A stretch of DNA of 64,000 bases. Origin: JBMDXB01 sp048594885. GTDB lineage: Bacteria; Acidobacteriota; Vicinamibacteria; Vicinamibacterales; 2-12-FULL-66-21. Shown piece by piece: positions 41,271-50,024 of the stretch (position 1 is its first letter; each line of letters opens with the position of its first letter). The notes beneath the pieces were generated by a model that worked only from the letters and a program-made list of their open reading frames with translations, was not told the origin of the DNA and did not search any database. A program made the translations under genes and the position numbers. The stretch is taken from positions 62,001-126,000 of the forward strand of contig JBMDXB010000041.1 in NCBI GenBank assembly GCA_048594885.1, read 5' to 3'.

Positions 41271-44073
41271 GGCCGAAGTTGAACCTGACGCCGAGCATGA
41301 CGCGACGGGGATCGACGAAGACATTCGGCACCCCGAAGTTCGGCTCACGCGCGGAGCTGACGGTCGCCAGCGTATCGCTGACGAGACCTTCCTCGGCTGC
41401 CTCATTCAGGGCGTTGAGCACGTCGGCCAGCAGTTCGATCCGGACCGCTCGCCCGGCGTGGATCGACCGCGATACCCGCAGGTCGAGCAGCGTCTGTGAC
41501 GACAGACGTCGAGACCCGCGCGCCTCGAGGAGGATGCGCTGGGCGGGGTTGTGGGCGCCGGCATCGATATCGGTCGTCGCCGCCCACGGCTTGCCGCTGA
41601 AATGCTGCAGATTGGCGGCAACCAGCAGCCCCGTCCGCGGCACGTCGATCGACCCCATCACGCGGAGGACATGCGGACGATCGTTGGCGAGCCGGCCTCG
41701 CGCGTTGGTCAAGTCATTGGGATCCGAACCGAACATTCCGGCCGGGCCGACGGTGCTGGTCTGCTCGCCGCCGGCAGTCGTTCCGCTCGAGGGCTGCAAG
41801 CCGGTCGCGCGCGAAACCGTGTACGACCCGAACGCCTGCCATCCGTGCGATCGCCGCTTTTCGGCAGCGATCACAAGCCCATGGTATTTCGCCGAATAGT
41901 TCTTCTGGTTCGTCAAGAGATAACGCCGCGCATCTGCCGGCGTCACCGCGGTGTCGAGCAGGAACACGGGTACGCTCATCCCGTTGAGGAGCGTGCGCGT
42001 CTCCTGACGATAGCTCCCAGCGATGTCGGTCCACCCGATTGCGTCGCGGCCGTTCTTGTGAACGTAGGCGATGGCGACCGCGAGCTCGCGGCCGAGCTGC
42101 CGATCGACGCCCGCCGAATACTCGTCGGTGTGCGGCGCGCGCGTCCGCGGGTCGAGCCGCAGGTTCACCTTTGGATCGTCTACGCGCACCTGGCGGGTGG
42201 CAAGGTTCGTCGTGTAAACCGGCACCGCTCCTGGATGGAAGAAGTCAATCTCCGCCGTGAGGACCCCCTGATAAAACCGCCCGTAGCTCGCGCGCAGGAT
42301 CGTCCGGCCGCTGCCATCGAGTGTCTTCGTCGCGCCGAGACGGGGTGACAGCACGTTCCAGGTGTACAGCGTCCCGAGCCCGTGGAAGATCTCTTCGGTC
42401 CTACGTCCGGCCAGATCGACGCCATGCAGATCCTGACTGAACGCGCGGTTGTGCTCGAAGCGCAGACCGGCGCTGATCGTCAGTCCCTCGCCCAGCCTGA
42501 CGCCGTCGCTCACGAACGCCGCGGCGGTCAGGAACTCCCCACCGATGCGTGACGGCGCCCTGGCGATCTTGAGGAACGGCCGCCCGTTGTTGTCGATGAA
42601 CCGTTCGCCGGTTGGAACGACAATCGCGACGCTGTGGCCGCCCCGTTCGACTTGTCCCCCTGCCTTCAAATCGTGATCGGCGCCGAAGAGTCCCGCGCGG
42701 TAGTGACTGAGCGTTCCCTTGGCGCTCGTCCGTCCCAGCATGATCTTCGTGAGGATCGGCGGAGCGCCGCTCAGTACGTTCGTCGCTCTATCGACCCGCG
42801 ACACTGCCGTCAGATCGCCGGTGCTCGGCTGGCTGTCCTGGTCGTAGACGAAGCGGCCCACGCGCATGTCCCACATCGTGTTGGCGGACAGGGCGTGCAT
42901 CACGTGTCCGAAGGTAAACGCGGGTACGGACGCGCTCACGCGCAGCGTCGCCTCGTACGGCCGGTTGATCGTCGGCTGCTGCGGGTTGACCCAGAATTCC
43001 TCGTGAAAGCTGCTGAACACCGTCCAGCCCGCCGCCGGACGCCAGGTCAACTTGCCGACGACTTTGTCCTGCTCGTACCGCCGTGGCCGCGCGCGATCGG
43101 TGCCCGGCTGACTGTCGTAATCGCGCAGATGCTGGTAGCCGGTGAAAAACCACAGCCGGTTGCGAACGACCGGACCACCAGCATTCGCCGTCGCGTCGCG
43201 GTAGCGCACGCGCTCGTATCCGGTTTCCCGCGCGCTGAAGCCGCCCAACGGCAGCCGCACCGGCTGGCTCGTGAGCGCGGCCGGCTGCCAGTAGGACGAC
43301 GCGTCATAAAGGAACCGGTCGCTCCCCTGCCGCGTGATCACGTTGATCACCGCGCCCTGGATGTTGCCGAATTCGGCAGAGGCTCCCGCCGTCTGAACCT
43401 GGACTTCGTGAATGAAATCTATCCCCGGTTCCGATCGCGCCACGCCGACGCATGGACACGTGAAGTTCGTACCGTCGATCAGGAACGCGTTCGTGTTGAT
43501 GCCGGAGCCAAATGCCGACAGGGTCGTGGCCGTGCCGCTCGACGGCGACGTCGGGGAGATTCCCGGCGCCGCGCGCACGAAATCGAACATGCTGGCGCGG
43601 CGCGTCGGGAGGGTTCTGAGATCGTCGGGACCGAACCGCGTCGCCAATCCCGGCTGACGGCCAATCAAGCGCGACGTCTCTCCCGTGACGACGACCGATT
43701 CCGATACGCCGCCAGGCTGCAGGATGACGGTCCGTTCGAGCGTCTCGCCGGCGCCGATCTCGATACCGCGCACCTCCGCCCGCGTGAAGCCGGACTTGGT
43801 GATCTCCAGCGCATACCTGCCGGGAGGCAGAACCGGAAAACGCGCCTGTCCTCTTTCGTTTGTGGTGATCTCCAGCGAGCCGTCGATCAGGGCGGCGGAG
43901 CTGATGCGCACGACAGCGCCGGCGACGCTGCCCCCGTGGGAGTCCGTGACGGTTCCCCGGAGCGCGCCGGTCAGGCTCTGCGCGGCCAGCTCCGTGGGGA
44001 GCGCCATGGCGACCGTAGCGACGAGCGCGAGCGGCCACAGGCGCGCTCCGCCTGGACGGTGTCGGGTGTGCAT
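41263..44073 (-). CDS. Oar-type TonB-dependent receptor with carboxypeptidase-like N-terminal domain
   Basis: I chose the ATG at 44073 (GGAGGT 4 bases upstream), which gives a signal peptide ending near LPTELAAQ and 936 residues; a longer open frame upstream is not signal-like. Residues 30-110 form a carboxypeptidase regulatory-like domain (GALRGTVTDSHGGSVAGAVV...FPVLPPGRYALEI). The plug follows (SVVVTGETSRL, NAFLIDGTNFTCPCVG, QVQTAGASAEFGNIQGAVINVITRQGS), then a 22-strand barrel ending in a C-terminal aromatic-containing strand (VMLGVRFNFGPR). It probably transports or binds a large nutrient at the outer membrane. No TonB/ExbBD genes are in the window. Confidence 0.93.
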   Translation of the reverse strand: MHTRHRPGGARLWPLALVATVAMALPTELAAQSLTGALRGTVTDSHGGSVAGAVVRISSAALIDGSLEITTNERGQARFPVLPPGRYALEITKSGFTRAEVRGIEIGAGETLERTVILQPGGVSESVVVTGETSRLIGRQPGLATRFGPDDLRTLPTRRASMFDFVRAAPGISPTSPSSGTATTLSAFGSGINTNAFLIDGTNFTCPCVGVARSEPGIDFIHEVQVQTAGASAEFGNIQGAVINVITRQGSDRFLYDASSYWQPAALTSQPVRLPLGGFSARETGYERVRYRDATANAGGPVVRNRLWFFTGYQHLRDYDSQPGTDRARPRRYEQDKVVGKLTWRPAAGWTVFSSFHEEFWVNPQQPTINRPYEATLRVSASVPAFTFGHVMHALSANTMWDMRVGRFVYDQDSQPSTGDLTAVSRVDRATNVLSGAPPILTKIMLGRTSAKGTLSHYRAGLFGADHDLKAGGQVERGGHSVAIVVPTGERFIDNNGRPFLKIARAPSRIGGEFLTAAAFVSDGVRLGEGLTISAGLRFEHNRAFSQDLHGVDLAGRRTEEIFHGLGTLYTWNVLSPRLGATKTLDGSGRTILRASYGRFYQGVLTAEIDFFHPGAVPVYTTNLATRQVRVDDPKVNLRLDPRTRAPHTDEYSAGVDRQLGRELAVAIAYVHKNGRDAIGWTDIAGSYRQETRTLLNGMSVPVFLLDTAVTPADARRYLLTNQKNYSAKYHGLVIAAEKRRSHGWQAFGSYTVSRATGLQPSSGTTAGGEQTSTVGPAGMFGSDPNDLTNARGRLANDRPHVLRVMGSIDVPRTGLLVAANLQHFSGKPWAATTDIDAGAHNPAQRILLEARGSRRLSSQTLLDLRVSRSIHAGRAVRIELLADVLNALNEAAEEGLVSDTLATVSSAREPNFGVPNVFVDPRRVMLGVRFNFGPR

Positions 44074-44117
44074 GTGACCTCCGCCGGGGGGCCGATGATT
44101 ATCACCCAAGCTGCCAC

Positions 44118-44759
44118 CTAGCGGCGCATGATTTCGATGTCGAGGTGTGTGTCGCCCGACACGCCTATCTCCGAGCGCCCGATCGTCTGATATCCCTCCT
44201 TGGCGACATAGAGGCTCACGGAACCGTCGAACCGGCTGCACTCGCGGCTTTCGAAGACGAGCCGGTAGCGACCCTCGGCATCCGTTTTCGAAGAAATGTG
44301 CGTATTCGAGTCCTCGACCAGAACACCGGCCACCGGTACCTGGCCGGCCGCGGTCTTTTCGTAGACGACACCCGAGAGCGCCGCCGGCGGAAGCGGTTCC
44401 CGCGGCCGCACCGGCACCAGGCGAAGATCCAGTGGCGTCACGCCGAATACGTCCACGGACGTGGTCACACTCTCGTAGCCATCCATCGCGACGGTAATGA
44501 TTGAGCTGCCGGACGGCAGTTCATAGATCAAGTACGCGCCGCGCCTGTCCGTCGTCACCGAGCGGCTCGTCCCCGTGTGCGTCACGACGGCACCTTCGAG
44601 AGGCACCAGCCCGCACACGTCACGGACGGTGCCGGACAGGCTGTTGATCGTGCGCGGTTCGGGCGCCGTGGGGGTGTCGCCGCACGCCGCCGTGCTCGTC
44701 GCGCACGCGACGGCGATCGCGCCCAACAAAGCTGTAATCCAGTCGGTCTTCCGGTGCAT
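44118..44759 (-). CDS. Lipoprotein with carboxypeptidase regulatory-like domains
   Basis: The ATG at 44759 is preceded by GGAGGAGGG. The 213-residue product has a signal with a Cys near residue 26 (AACGDTPTAPEP), consistent with a lipoprotein. Two carboxypeptidase regulatory-like modules follow (SLSGTVRDVCGLVPLEGAVV ... GAYLIYELPSGSSIITVAMDGYES and ALSGVVYEKTAAGQVPVAGVLVED ... GRYRLVFESR). It lies just upstream of the TonB receptor, is divergent from the ECF sigma gene, and carries copy B of the shared motif in its 5' region. Confidence 0.85.
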   Translation of the reverse strand: MHRKTDWITALLGAIAVACATSTAACGDTPTAPEPRTINSLSGTVRDVCGLVPLEGAVVTHTGTSRSVTTDRRGAYLIYELPSGSSIITVAMDGYESVTTSVDVFGVTPLDLRLVPVRPREPLPPAALSGVVYEKTAAGQVPVAGVLVEDSNTHISSKTDAEGRYRLVFESRECSRFDGSVSLYVAKEGYQTIGRSEIGVSGDTHLDIEIMRR

Positions 44760-44786
44760 GCTCCCTCCTCCATAACCGCCGCTACT

Positions 44787-44832
44787 GGTTCGGGCGGAAA
44801 GCTGCCGGAAGAAGTGCAACGGGGTTACACTC
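44787..44832 (-). promoter_or_regulatory. Motif shared with 41225-41270, copy B
   Basis: The minus-strand sequence contains TGTAACCCCGTTGCACTTCT and then TTTCCGCCCGAACC, aligning with copy A. It lies in the divergent gap between the lipoprotein gene (start 44759) and the ECF sigma gene (start 44841). On the plus strand the same bases end in TTACACT about 10 bases before the sigma start, so one element could serve both directions. Confidence 0.55.
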
Positions 44833-44840
44833 CGGGCGAC

Positions 44841-45413
44841 GTGCCGAACGACCGCGATGTGACGGGTCTCCTGCAGGCGTGGAGCCAGGGCGATCGGGAT
44901 GCGCTCGCGGTCCTGGCCACGGTCGTCCACCAGGACCTGCGTGAGCTCGCGCGGCGCATCCTCGCCGACGAGCGGCGCGACGGCCGCTGGCGTCCGACCG
45001 AGCTCATCAATGAGTCGTACCTGCGGCTGCTCGACTGGAGCGGCGTGCAGTGGCAGAACCGGGCGCACTTCTTCGCCACCGCGGCGGGAATGATGCGCCG
45101 CGTGCTCGTAGACGCCGCGCGTGCGCGGCGCGCAAGCAAGCGCGGCGACGGCGTCGACGCGATTCCGCTCGACGGCATCGACGTGGCCGCAGCCGGAAGG
45201 CGCGTCGACGTGATAGCCCTCGAAGATGCGCTTGAAGCGCTCGCGGCGGTGAACCCGCGCGCGGCGCAGGTCGTCGAACTGCGGTTCTTTGGCGGATTCA
45301 GCGTCGAGGAAACCGCGCACGCCCTCGAAATGTCCGTCCGAACCGTGATCAACGACTGGAACACGGCGCGCGCCTGGCTCTATCGGGAACTCGCTCGAGG
45401 TGAGTCGCGATGA
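44841..45413 (+). CDS. ECF-type RNA polymerase sigma factor
   Basis: The GTG at 44841 gives a 190-residue protein (VPNDRDVTGLLQAWSQGDRDAL). Region 2 is present as RRDGRWRPTELINESYLRLLDW and HFFATAAGMMRRVLVDAARAR. Region 4 contains VELRFFGGFSVEETAHALEMSVRTV with the helix-turn-helix. This is the acidobacterial/planctomycete ECF group usually encoded next to Ser/Thr kinases. The stop overlaps the kinase start by 4 bases (ATGA), so the two are translationally coupled. The kinase may regulate the sigma factor by phosphorylation, as reported for related ECF-kinase pairs; here that is inference. Confidence 0.93.
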   Translation: MPNDRDVTGLLQAWSQGDRDALAVLATVVHQDLRELARRILADERRDGRWRPTELINESYLRLLDWSGVQWQNRAHFFATAAGMMRRVLVDAARARRASKRGDGVDAIPLDGIDVAAAGRRVDVIALEDALEALAAVNPRAAQVVELRFFGGFSVEETAHALEMSVRTVINDWNTARAWLYRELARGESR

Positions 45414-48025
45414 AGACCGACCAGTGGGAGTACCTGTCCGCCTGGTACAACGAGTGGCTGGCGGCCGATCCCGCGGGCCGCGATCGGTTGCGTGCGCGGC
45501 TGGCGGTCGAACACCCCGATCTGCTTGCGGACGCCGACGCCCTCGTCGACTCCAGCGGACACCTTCCCGGTTTCCTCGAAACACCGGCGCTGGTTCTCGC
45601 CGCAGAGGAGCTGGCGCAGGACGACCCCCTGGTGTCGGCGGACTCGTTGATCGGCCCCTATCGCCTCGTGAACCTGCTCGCCCGCGGCGGCACCGGCGAC
45701 GTCTACCGCGCCACGGATGAACGGCTGCGCCGCGACGTCGCCGTCAAGGTGCTGGCCCAGTCGAGAACCAACGATCCACAGCGCGTCGAGCGTTTCATGC
45801 ACGAAGCGCGCATGACGGCATCGCTCGACCATCCCAACGTCGTCCGCGTGTACGACGTGGGACGCGTCGACGATCGGGCCTACCTCGTCGCGGAGCTGCT
45901 CGAGGGGGAGACGCTGCGCGCGCGCATTGCGAGCGGGCCGATGGCGGTGGACGTCGTGGTGCGGATCGGGATCGAAATCGCACGCGGACTTGGTGCCGCG
46001 CACGCCGCCGGCCTCGTCCACCGCGACCTGAAGCCGGAGAACATCGTCCGTACCCACTCGGGCGCGACGAAGATTCTCGACTTCGGCATCGCCAAGCTGG
46101 CGCAGGACGAGCCGGGCCGCGACGGGTTCGCCACCGTGACCGGCGTCGTGCTCGGCACCGCCGGCTATCTCTCCCCGGAGCAGATCCGCGGCCAGGCCAT
46201 CGATGCGCGCGCGGATCTGTTTGCGCTCGGAGCGGTGCTCTTCGAGATGCTGACCGGCGCGCGCGCGTTCGGGCGCGAGCACATGGTCGAGACGCTGCAC
46301 GCGATTCTCCACGACCCGCCCTCCGATGCCCTTGCCTGTCGCGACGACGTGCCGCCAGCCCTCGCGGACGTCGTCGTGAAATTGCTCGAGAAATCACCGG
46401 ACGCGCGCTTCCAGTCGGCCGGTGACGTGATCGAAGCGCTGCAACGCGTCGAGACCCACGCGCCGCGGCGGCGCCGTGGAATCCGGCTGCCGGGCTCGAT
46501 CGGACGTGGGCATGGGCGTCGCCGTCCCGCCCCTTGGATCGCGGTTGCGCTCGTCGCAATCGTGCTCGCAGGCACAGCGGCTGCGTGGACGCTGTGGCAA
46601 TCGTCGCGCTCCTCCGGCGCTGCCGAGATCACGCTGGCTGTCATGCCCTTCGAGCTGACGCCTGCAGCCGATGGAAGCGAGCTCCTGGGGCTCGGGCTCG
46701 CCGCGCTGCTGGCTGATCGTCTCGGTCAGCAGCTCGCGAGCGGCCGGGTACTGGCGGCCGTGGATACCGCGGGCTGGGAAACGAAGGACGCGCGTGAAGC
46801 GGTACGGCGCTTGTCGGCGACGCACGTGCTCTCGGGCAAGTTGTCACGCCAGAACGGACGGGCGGTGGCGACGGCACAGTTGTTCTCTGCGGCCGACGGC
46901 CGCGTGATGGCGCTCGAGCCGCTCGAGCTCCCCGCCGACCGTAGCAGCCCGGTCGATACGGCGCTCGTCTCTCACGTCATTCCGAGGGTCGCGAAGGCGC
47001 TGGACGTCGCCACGCGCGCGACGGCCGCGAAGCGCGGGACGCGCAACCAACGCGCGAGCCAAGCGTACCTTCGCGGCCGCGCCATCGTGCTCCGCCCCGT
47101 GGCCGAGGATCTGAAGCGGGCCGCGCAATTCTTCCAGGAAGCCATCGACTTGGATTCCGAGTACGCAGACGCGTATGCGGGTCTCGGATCGGCATACAAG
47201 CGCATGCCGATCACAGGGGGGCTGCCGCCGAAGCAGGCGTTTCCGCTCGCCGAGAATGCGGCGCGCCGAGCGCTGCAGCTGGACCCGGCGAACGCCGAGG
47301 CGTACTCGGTACTCGGAACGAAGGCACTGTCGTACGACTGGGATTTCCCGGCGGCGGAGAAGTACCTGAGGCACGCGTTGAATCTCCAGCCGAACCACGC
47401 GGATTCGCACCTGTTCCTCGGAAACTTCTACTCCCACACCGGGCGCCAAAAGGAAGCGATGGACGAGATCCGGCGCGCGCAGGAAATCGACCCGCTGTGG
47501 CCGCAGGCGCGCGCCATGCAGGGGCTGCACCTGGTGATGGCGCGCGACTACGAGGGCGCGCTGAGGCATCTCGATGTCACCGTGAGCGCGACCGATCCGA
47601 CGTTGTGGACGGCACACACGTTCAGGGCGGACGCGCTCATCGGCCTCCGGCGCTTCGAAGACGCGCTGCGCGCCTTCGAGCGTTCCGTCGAGCTCGGCGG
47701 CAGTAGGCTGAACGCGTCGTTGAGGGCTCACGTGCTGGCGTCGATGGGACGTCGAGACGAGGCAGAAACAGCCCTCGCGAAGATTCCTCCCGCGCACCAT
47801 TACGCGCGCGCGCTGGCGCTTCATGCGCTGGAACGCAACGAGGAAGCGATGATTGCGCTCAACAAGGCCGTCGACGACAAGACGGTGCAGGTGTCGGCCC
47901 TCGGCGTCCAGCCGAAGTGGGACGCGCTTCGCAGCTTCCAGCCGTTCCGGGATGTCTTGAAGCGCGTCAACCAGCTCGACATCTCGGATCGGACCGTGGC
48001 GCAGTTTCGCTTGAACGCGCGCTGA
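45410..48025 (+). CDS. Ser/Thr protein kinase with TPR domain, coupled to an ECF sigma factor
   Basis: The 871-residue protein has an N-terminal extension (1-80, YLSAWYNEWLAADPAGRDRL), the kinase domain at about 80-345 (LLARGGTGDVYRA, VAVKVL, GLVHRDLKPENIV, ILDFGIAKL, GTAGYLSPEQ) and one membrane helix (about residues 378-400). The extracytoplasmic part holds a TolB-like domain (LAVMPFELTPAADGSELLGLGLAALL) and several TPRs (AAQFFQEAIDLDSEYADAYAGLG, ARRALQLDPANAEAYSVLG, and more). The first Gly of the nucleotide loop is replaced by Ala. It overlaps the ECF sigma gene by 4 bases. The kinase probably phosphorylates a cytoplasmic partner in response to an outside signal. Confidence 0.92.
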   Translation: MKTDQWEYLSAWYNEWLAADPAGRDRLRARLAVEHPDLLADADALVDSSGHLPGFLETPALVLAAEELAQDDPLVSADSLIGPYRLVNLLARGGTGDVYRATDERLRRDVAVKVLAQSRTNDPQRVERFMHEARMTASLDHPNVVRVYDVGRVDDRAYLVAELLEGETLRARIASGPMAVDVVVRIGIEIARGLGAAHAAGLVHRDLKPENIVRTHSGATKILDFGIAKLAQDEPGRDGFATVTGVVLGTAGYLSPEQIRGQAIDARADLFALGAVLFEMLTGARAFGREHMVETLHAILHDPPSDALACRDDVPPALADVVVKLLEKSPDARFQSAGDVIEALQRVETHAPRRRRGIRLPGSIGRGHGRRRPAPWIAVALVAIVLAGTAAAWTLWQSSRSSGAAEITLAVMPFELTPAADGSELLGLGLAALLADRLGQQLASGRVLAAVDTAGWETKDAREAVRRLSATHVLSGKLSRQNGRAVATAQLFSAADGRVMALEPLELPADRSSPVDTALVSHVIPRVAKALDVATRATAAKRGTRNQRASQAYLRGRAIVLRPVAEDLKRAAQFFQEAIDLDSEYADAYAGLGSAYKRMPITGGLPPKQAFPLAENAARRALQLDPANAEAYSVLGTKALSYDWDFPAAEKYLRHALNLQPNHADSHLFLGNFYSHTGRQKEAMDEIRRAQEIDPLWPQARAMQGLHLVMARDYEGALRHLDVTVSATDPTLWTAHTFRADALIGLRRFEDALRAFERSVELGGSRLNASLRAHVLASMGRRDEAETALAKIPPAHHYARALALHALERNEEAMIALNKAVDDKTVQVSALGVQPKWDALRSFQPFRDVLKRVNQLDISDRTVAQFRLNAR

Positions 48026-48094
48026 CACAGCCCGCCGACCCGCCTGCACTTTTCATCCGTCTTTCCCGCCTGGATGGGACAGGAGGAGCTTTCT

Positions 48095-49117
48095 ATGAAT
48101 CCTGTCCATCGCACCAAACTGGCGGTTCTGCTGGCGATCGCGCTCGTCGTTCGCGCCGCCGCGAATGACAGCGGCGAGATCTGGATCACCGCACAGAACA
48201 CGAACGAGTTGAAGATCCTGCGCGGAATCGGCGAACTCGAAACCGTGCCACTCTGGCCCGGCGCCGAGCCCCACACCATCACGTTCTCGCCCGACGGCTC
48301 GTACGCGTACGTGTCGAATCTCGGCGACGGCACGCTGGCGGTGGTGCGTGCGCAGGACCGGCAAGTCGTCGCGACGATCGACCTCGGCCCGGACTGGACG
48401 CACCACACGGTCCCATCGCCTGATGGATCGATCCTGCTGTCGGCAAACCGGACGACGGGAATGCTGACGAAGATTGCGGCGGACGAAGAAGCGGAAACCT
48501 GGACGCCGGTGGCCGAGGTGAACGTCGCCGCGGCAATCGCGGGACCTGGTCCCCTCTGCGTCGCGTTCCGCCCCGACGGCCAGCGAGCGTACGTGTCGGT
48601 GTTCGGCCCCGGCATCGCCGTCGTCGACGTGGCGACGATGACGGTGATCAACAAGCTGCCGACGGCCGGCGGCGTGACCTGCGGCTTCGCGAGTTCGAAA
48701 GACGGCCGGACGATCTTCCTGATCGGGAACGCCGGCCAGGGCCACTTCTATCGGCTGGACACGATGACCGACACGCTCACCGAGGACACCAGCTTCGGCG
48801 CTATTGCGCCCGGCATCCACGGGCTGATCGTGTCAGCGAACGAGAAGCGCGCCTACATCAGCGCTCCAGCATCCGAGCTGGTGAAAGTGCTCAATCTCAA
48901 TAGCGGCGAGGTTGGCACGATCTCGCTCGATCGAACGCCCGGCGTGGCCGACGCTCCAGACAGCTTCGCGCGCAAGGGAGTCCACGTGTACGTCGCGCTG
49001 CGATTTGCGGGAGAGCTCGCACGGGTGAACACGCAGACCGGAGAGATCGACTACCTGCCGATCGCGCCGCCGGCTACGACCGGTTGGGCGCTCCACGGGA
49101 TGGCCGTGCGGCCGTGA
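48095..49117 (+). CDS. Secreted YVTN-type beta-propeller protein
   Basis: The ATG at 48095 is preceded by GGAGGAG at 7 bases; an ATG at 48074 lies upstream of that site. The signal peptide (LAVLLAIALVVRAAAN) leads to a seven-bladed beta-propeller (TFSPDGSYAYVSNLGDGTLAVV, AFRPDGQRAYVSVFGPGIAVVDV, ASSKDGRTIFLIGNAGQG, VSANEKRAYISAPASELVKVLNL). Proteins of this style bind carbohydrate, metal or other proteins and are often of unknown role. It follows the kinase after about 70 bases and may be co-transcribed, ending at the hairpin at 49151. Confidence 0.88.
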   Translation: MNPVHRTKLAVLLAIALVVRAAANDSGEIWITAQNTNELKILRGIGELETVPLWPGAEPHTITFSPDGSYAYVSNLGDGTLAVVRAQDRQVVATIDLGPDWTHHTVPSPDGSILLSANRTTGMLTKIAADEEAETWTPVAEVNVAAAIAGPGPLCVAFRPDGQRAYVSVFGPGIAVVDVATMTVINKLPTAGGVTCGFASSKDGRTIFLIGNAGQGHFYRLDTMTDTLTEDTSFGAIAPGIHGLIVSANEKRAYISAPASELVKVLNLNSGEVGTISLDRTPGVADAPDSFARKGVHVYVALRFAGELARVNTQTGEIDYLPIAPPATTGWALHGMAVRP

Positions 49118-49150
49118 TGTGTCTGGTGTGCTGAGAGTGGGCAAGAAGAA

Positions 49151-49176
49151 GAACGCCCGACCTCCGTCGGGCGTTC
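49151..49176 (+). terminator. Rho-independent-like terminator
   Basis: Bases 49151-49160 (GAACGCCCGA) pair perfectly with 49167-49176 (TCGGGCGTTC) around a 6-base loop. The stem is preceded by an A-rich run (AAGAAGAA) and followed by a short CTTGT stretch. It lies 34 bases after the propeller gene stop. Confidence 0.75.
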
Positions 49177-49189
49177 CTTGTCCGCCTTC

Positions 49190-49636
49190 AAGCCGAGTGC
49201 GAGCGAGAGCGCGCGTGTCGAGGAGTTCCGCCTGCGCCAAAGCTGCGGCGGACAAGGCCGAGGGGCGAAGCGCCGGCAGCGCGAGCGAACTGAGCGAGCC
49301 ACGCGATCGGAGCGAGGCGACGAAGCGCCGAGCGAGAACGCGTGTAGGGGAGTTCCGCCTGCGCCAAGGCTACGGCGGACAAGCCGAGGGCCGAAGGGCC
49401 GGCAGCGCCAGCGAGCGGCGCGCGCGAGCCACGCGATCGGAGCGAGGCGGCGAGGCGCCGAGCGAGAGCGCGTGTGGGGGAGTTCCGCCTGCGCCAAAGC
49501 TACGGCGGACAAGCCGAGGGGCGAAGGGTCGGCAGCGCGAGCGAGCGTAGCGAGCGAGCCACGCGATCGGAGCGAGGCGGCGAAGCGCCGAGCAAGAGCG
49601 CGTGTAGGGGAGTCCGAGGGGCGAAGCCCCTCGGAT
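49190..49636. repeat. Tandem repeat array of about 130-bp units
   Basis: Three near-identical units start at 49223, 49350 and 49480 with GAGTTCCGCCTGCGCCAA, and measure 127, 130 and 130 bases. A degenerate half-unit precedes them (from about 49190), and a truncated unit starts at 49610 and runs to the tRNA-Asp gene. Each unit contains a TCCGCC...GGCGGA hairpin and the core AAGCCGAGGGGCGAAG. Units differ by small substitutions, so the array is not freshly duplicated. All six frames over it are open because of composition only; nothing looks coding. Confidence 0.85.
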
Positions 49637-49641
49637 AAAGT

Positions 49642-49718
<77 letters not shown>

Positions 49719-49889
49719 GCTCGGGTCAGTCCGCATCTCCTCTGCAGCGCCGGCAGGAACATGCGGAAGACATCAATTATATCTGTTCGATTCGACGAGG
49801 CGCAACCGCGAGAGCTTGCCTAGCCGTAGCTCGAGTCCCTTCGCAGGGTAATCAGGTCCGCCTCTGCGGCTGCGCCGCTACGGCGAGAC

Positions 49890-49919
49890 AGCCTTCGCCT
49901 GGATCGTGGAGCGAAGGCT
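49890..49919 (-). terminator. Hairpin directly after tRNA-Val
   Basis: Bases 49911-49919 and 49890-49898 form a 9-bp perfect stem (AGCCTTCGC) with a 12-base loop, beginning at the 3' CCA of tRNA-Val on the minus strand. It probably sets the transcript end, though no T-run follows. Confidence 0.5.
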
Positions 49920-49994
49920 GGTGGGCGGTACAGGACTCGAACCTGTGACACTCGGCGTGTAAAGCCGATGCTCTACCAACTGAGCTAACCGCCC
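49919..49994 (-). tRNA. tRNA-Val (anticodon TAC)
   Basis: On the minus strand, acceptor GGGCGGT pairs with ACCGCCC, followed by A and CCA. The D-arm TAGCTCAGTTGGTAGAGCA, anticodon arm TCGGC-TTTACAC-GCCGA with anticodon TAC, and T-arm ACAGGTTCGAGTCCTGT are all intact. Length is 76 bases. Confidence 0.95.
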
Positions 49995-50024
49995 GGCCTG
50001 GTCCGTTGCTGGCGCAATTCCATC

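Noticed and set aside
49190..49636. CRISPR array
   Set aside because: Units are about 130 bases, contiguous, with no constant spacer/repeat alternation and no cas genes near.
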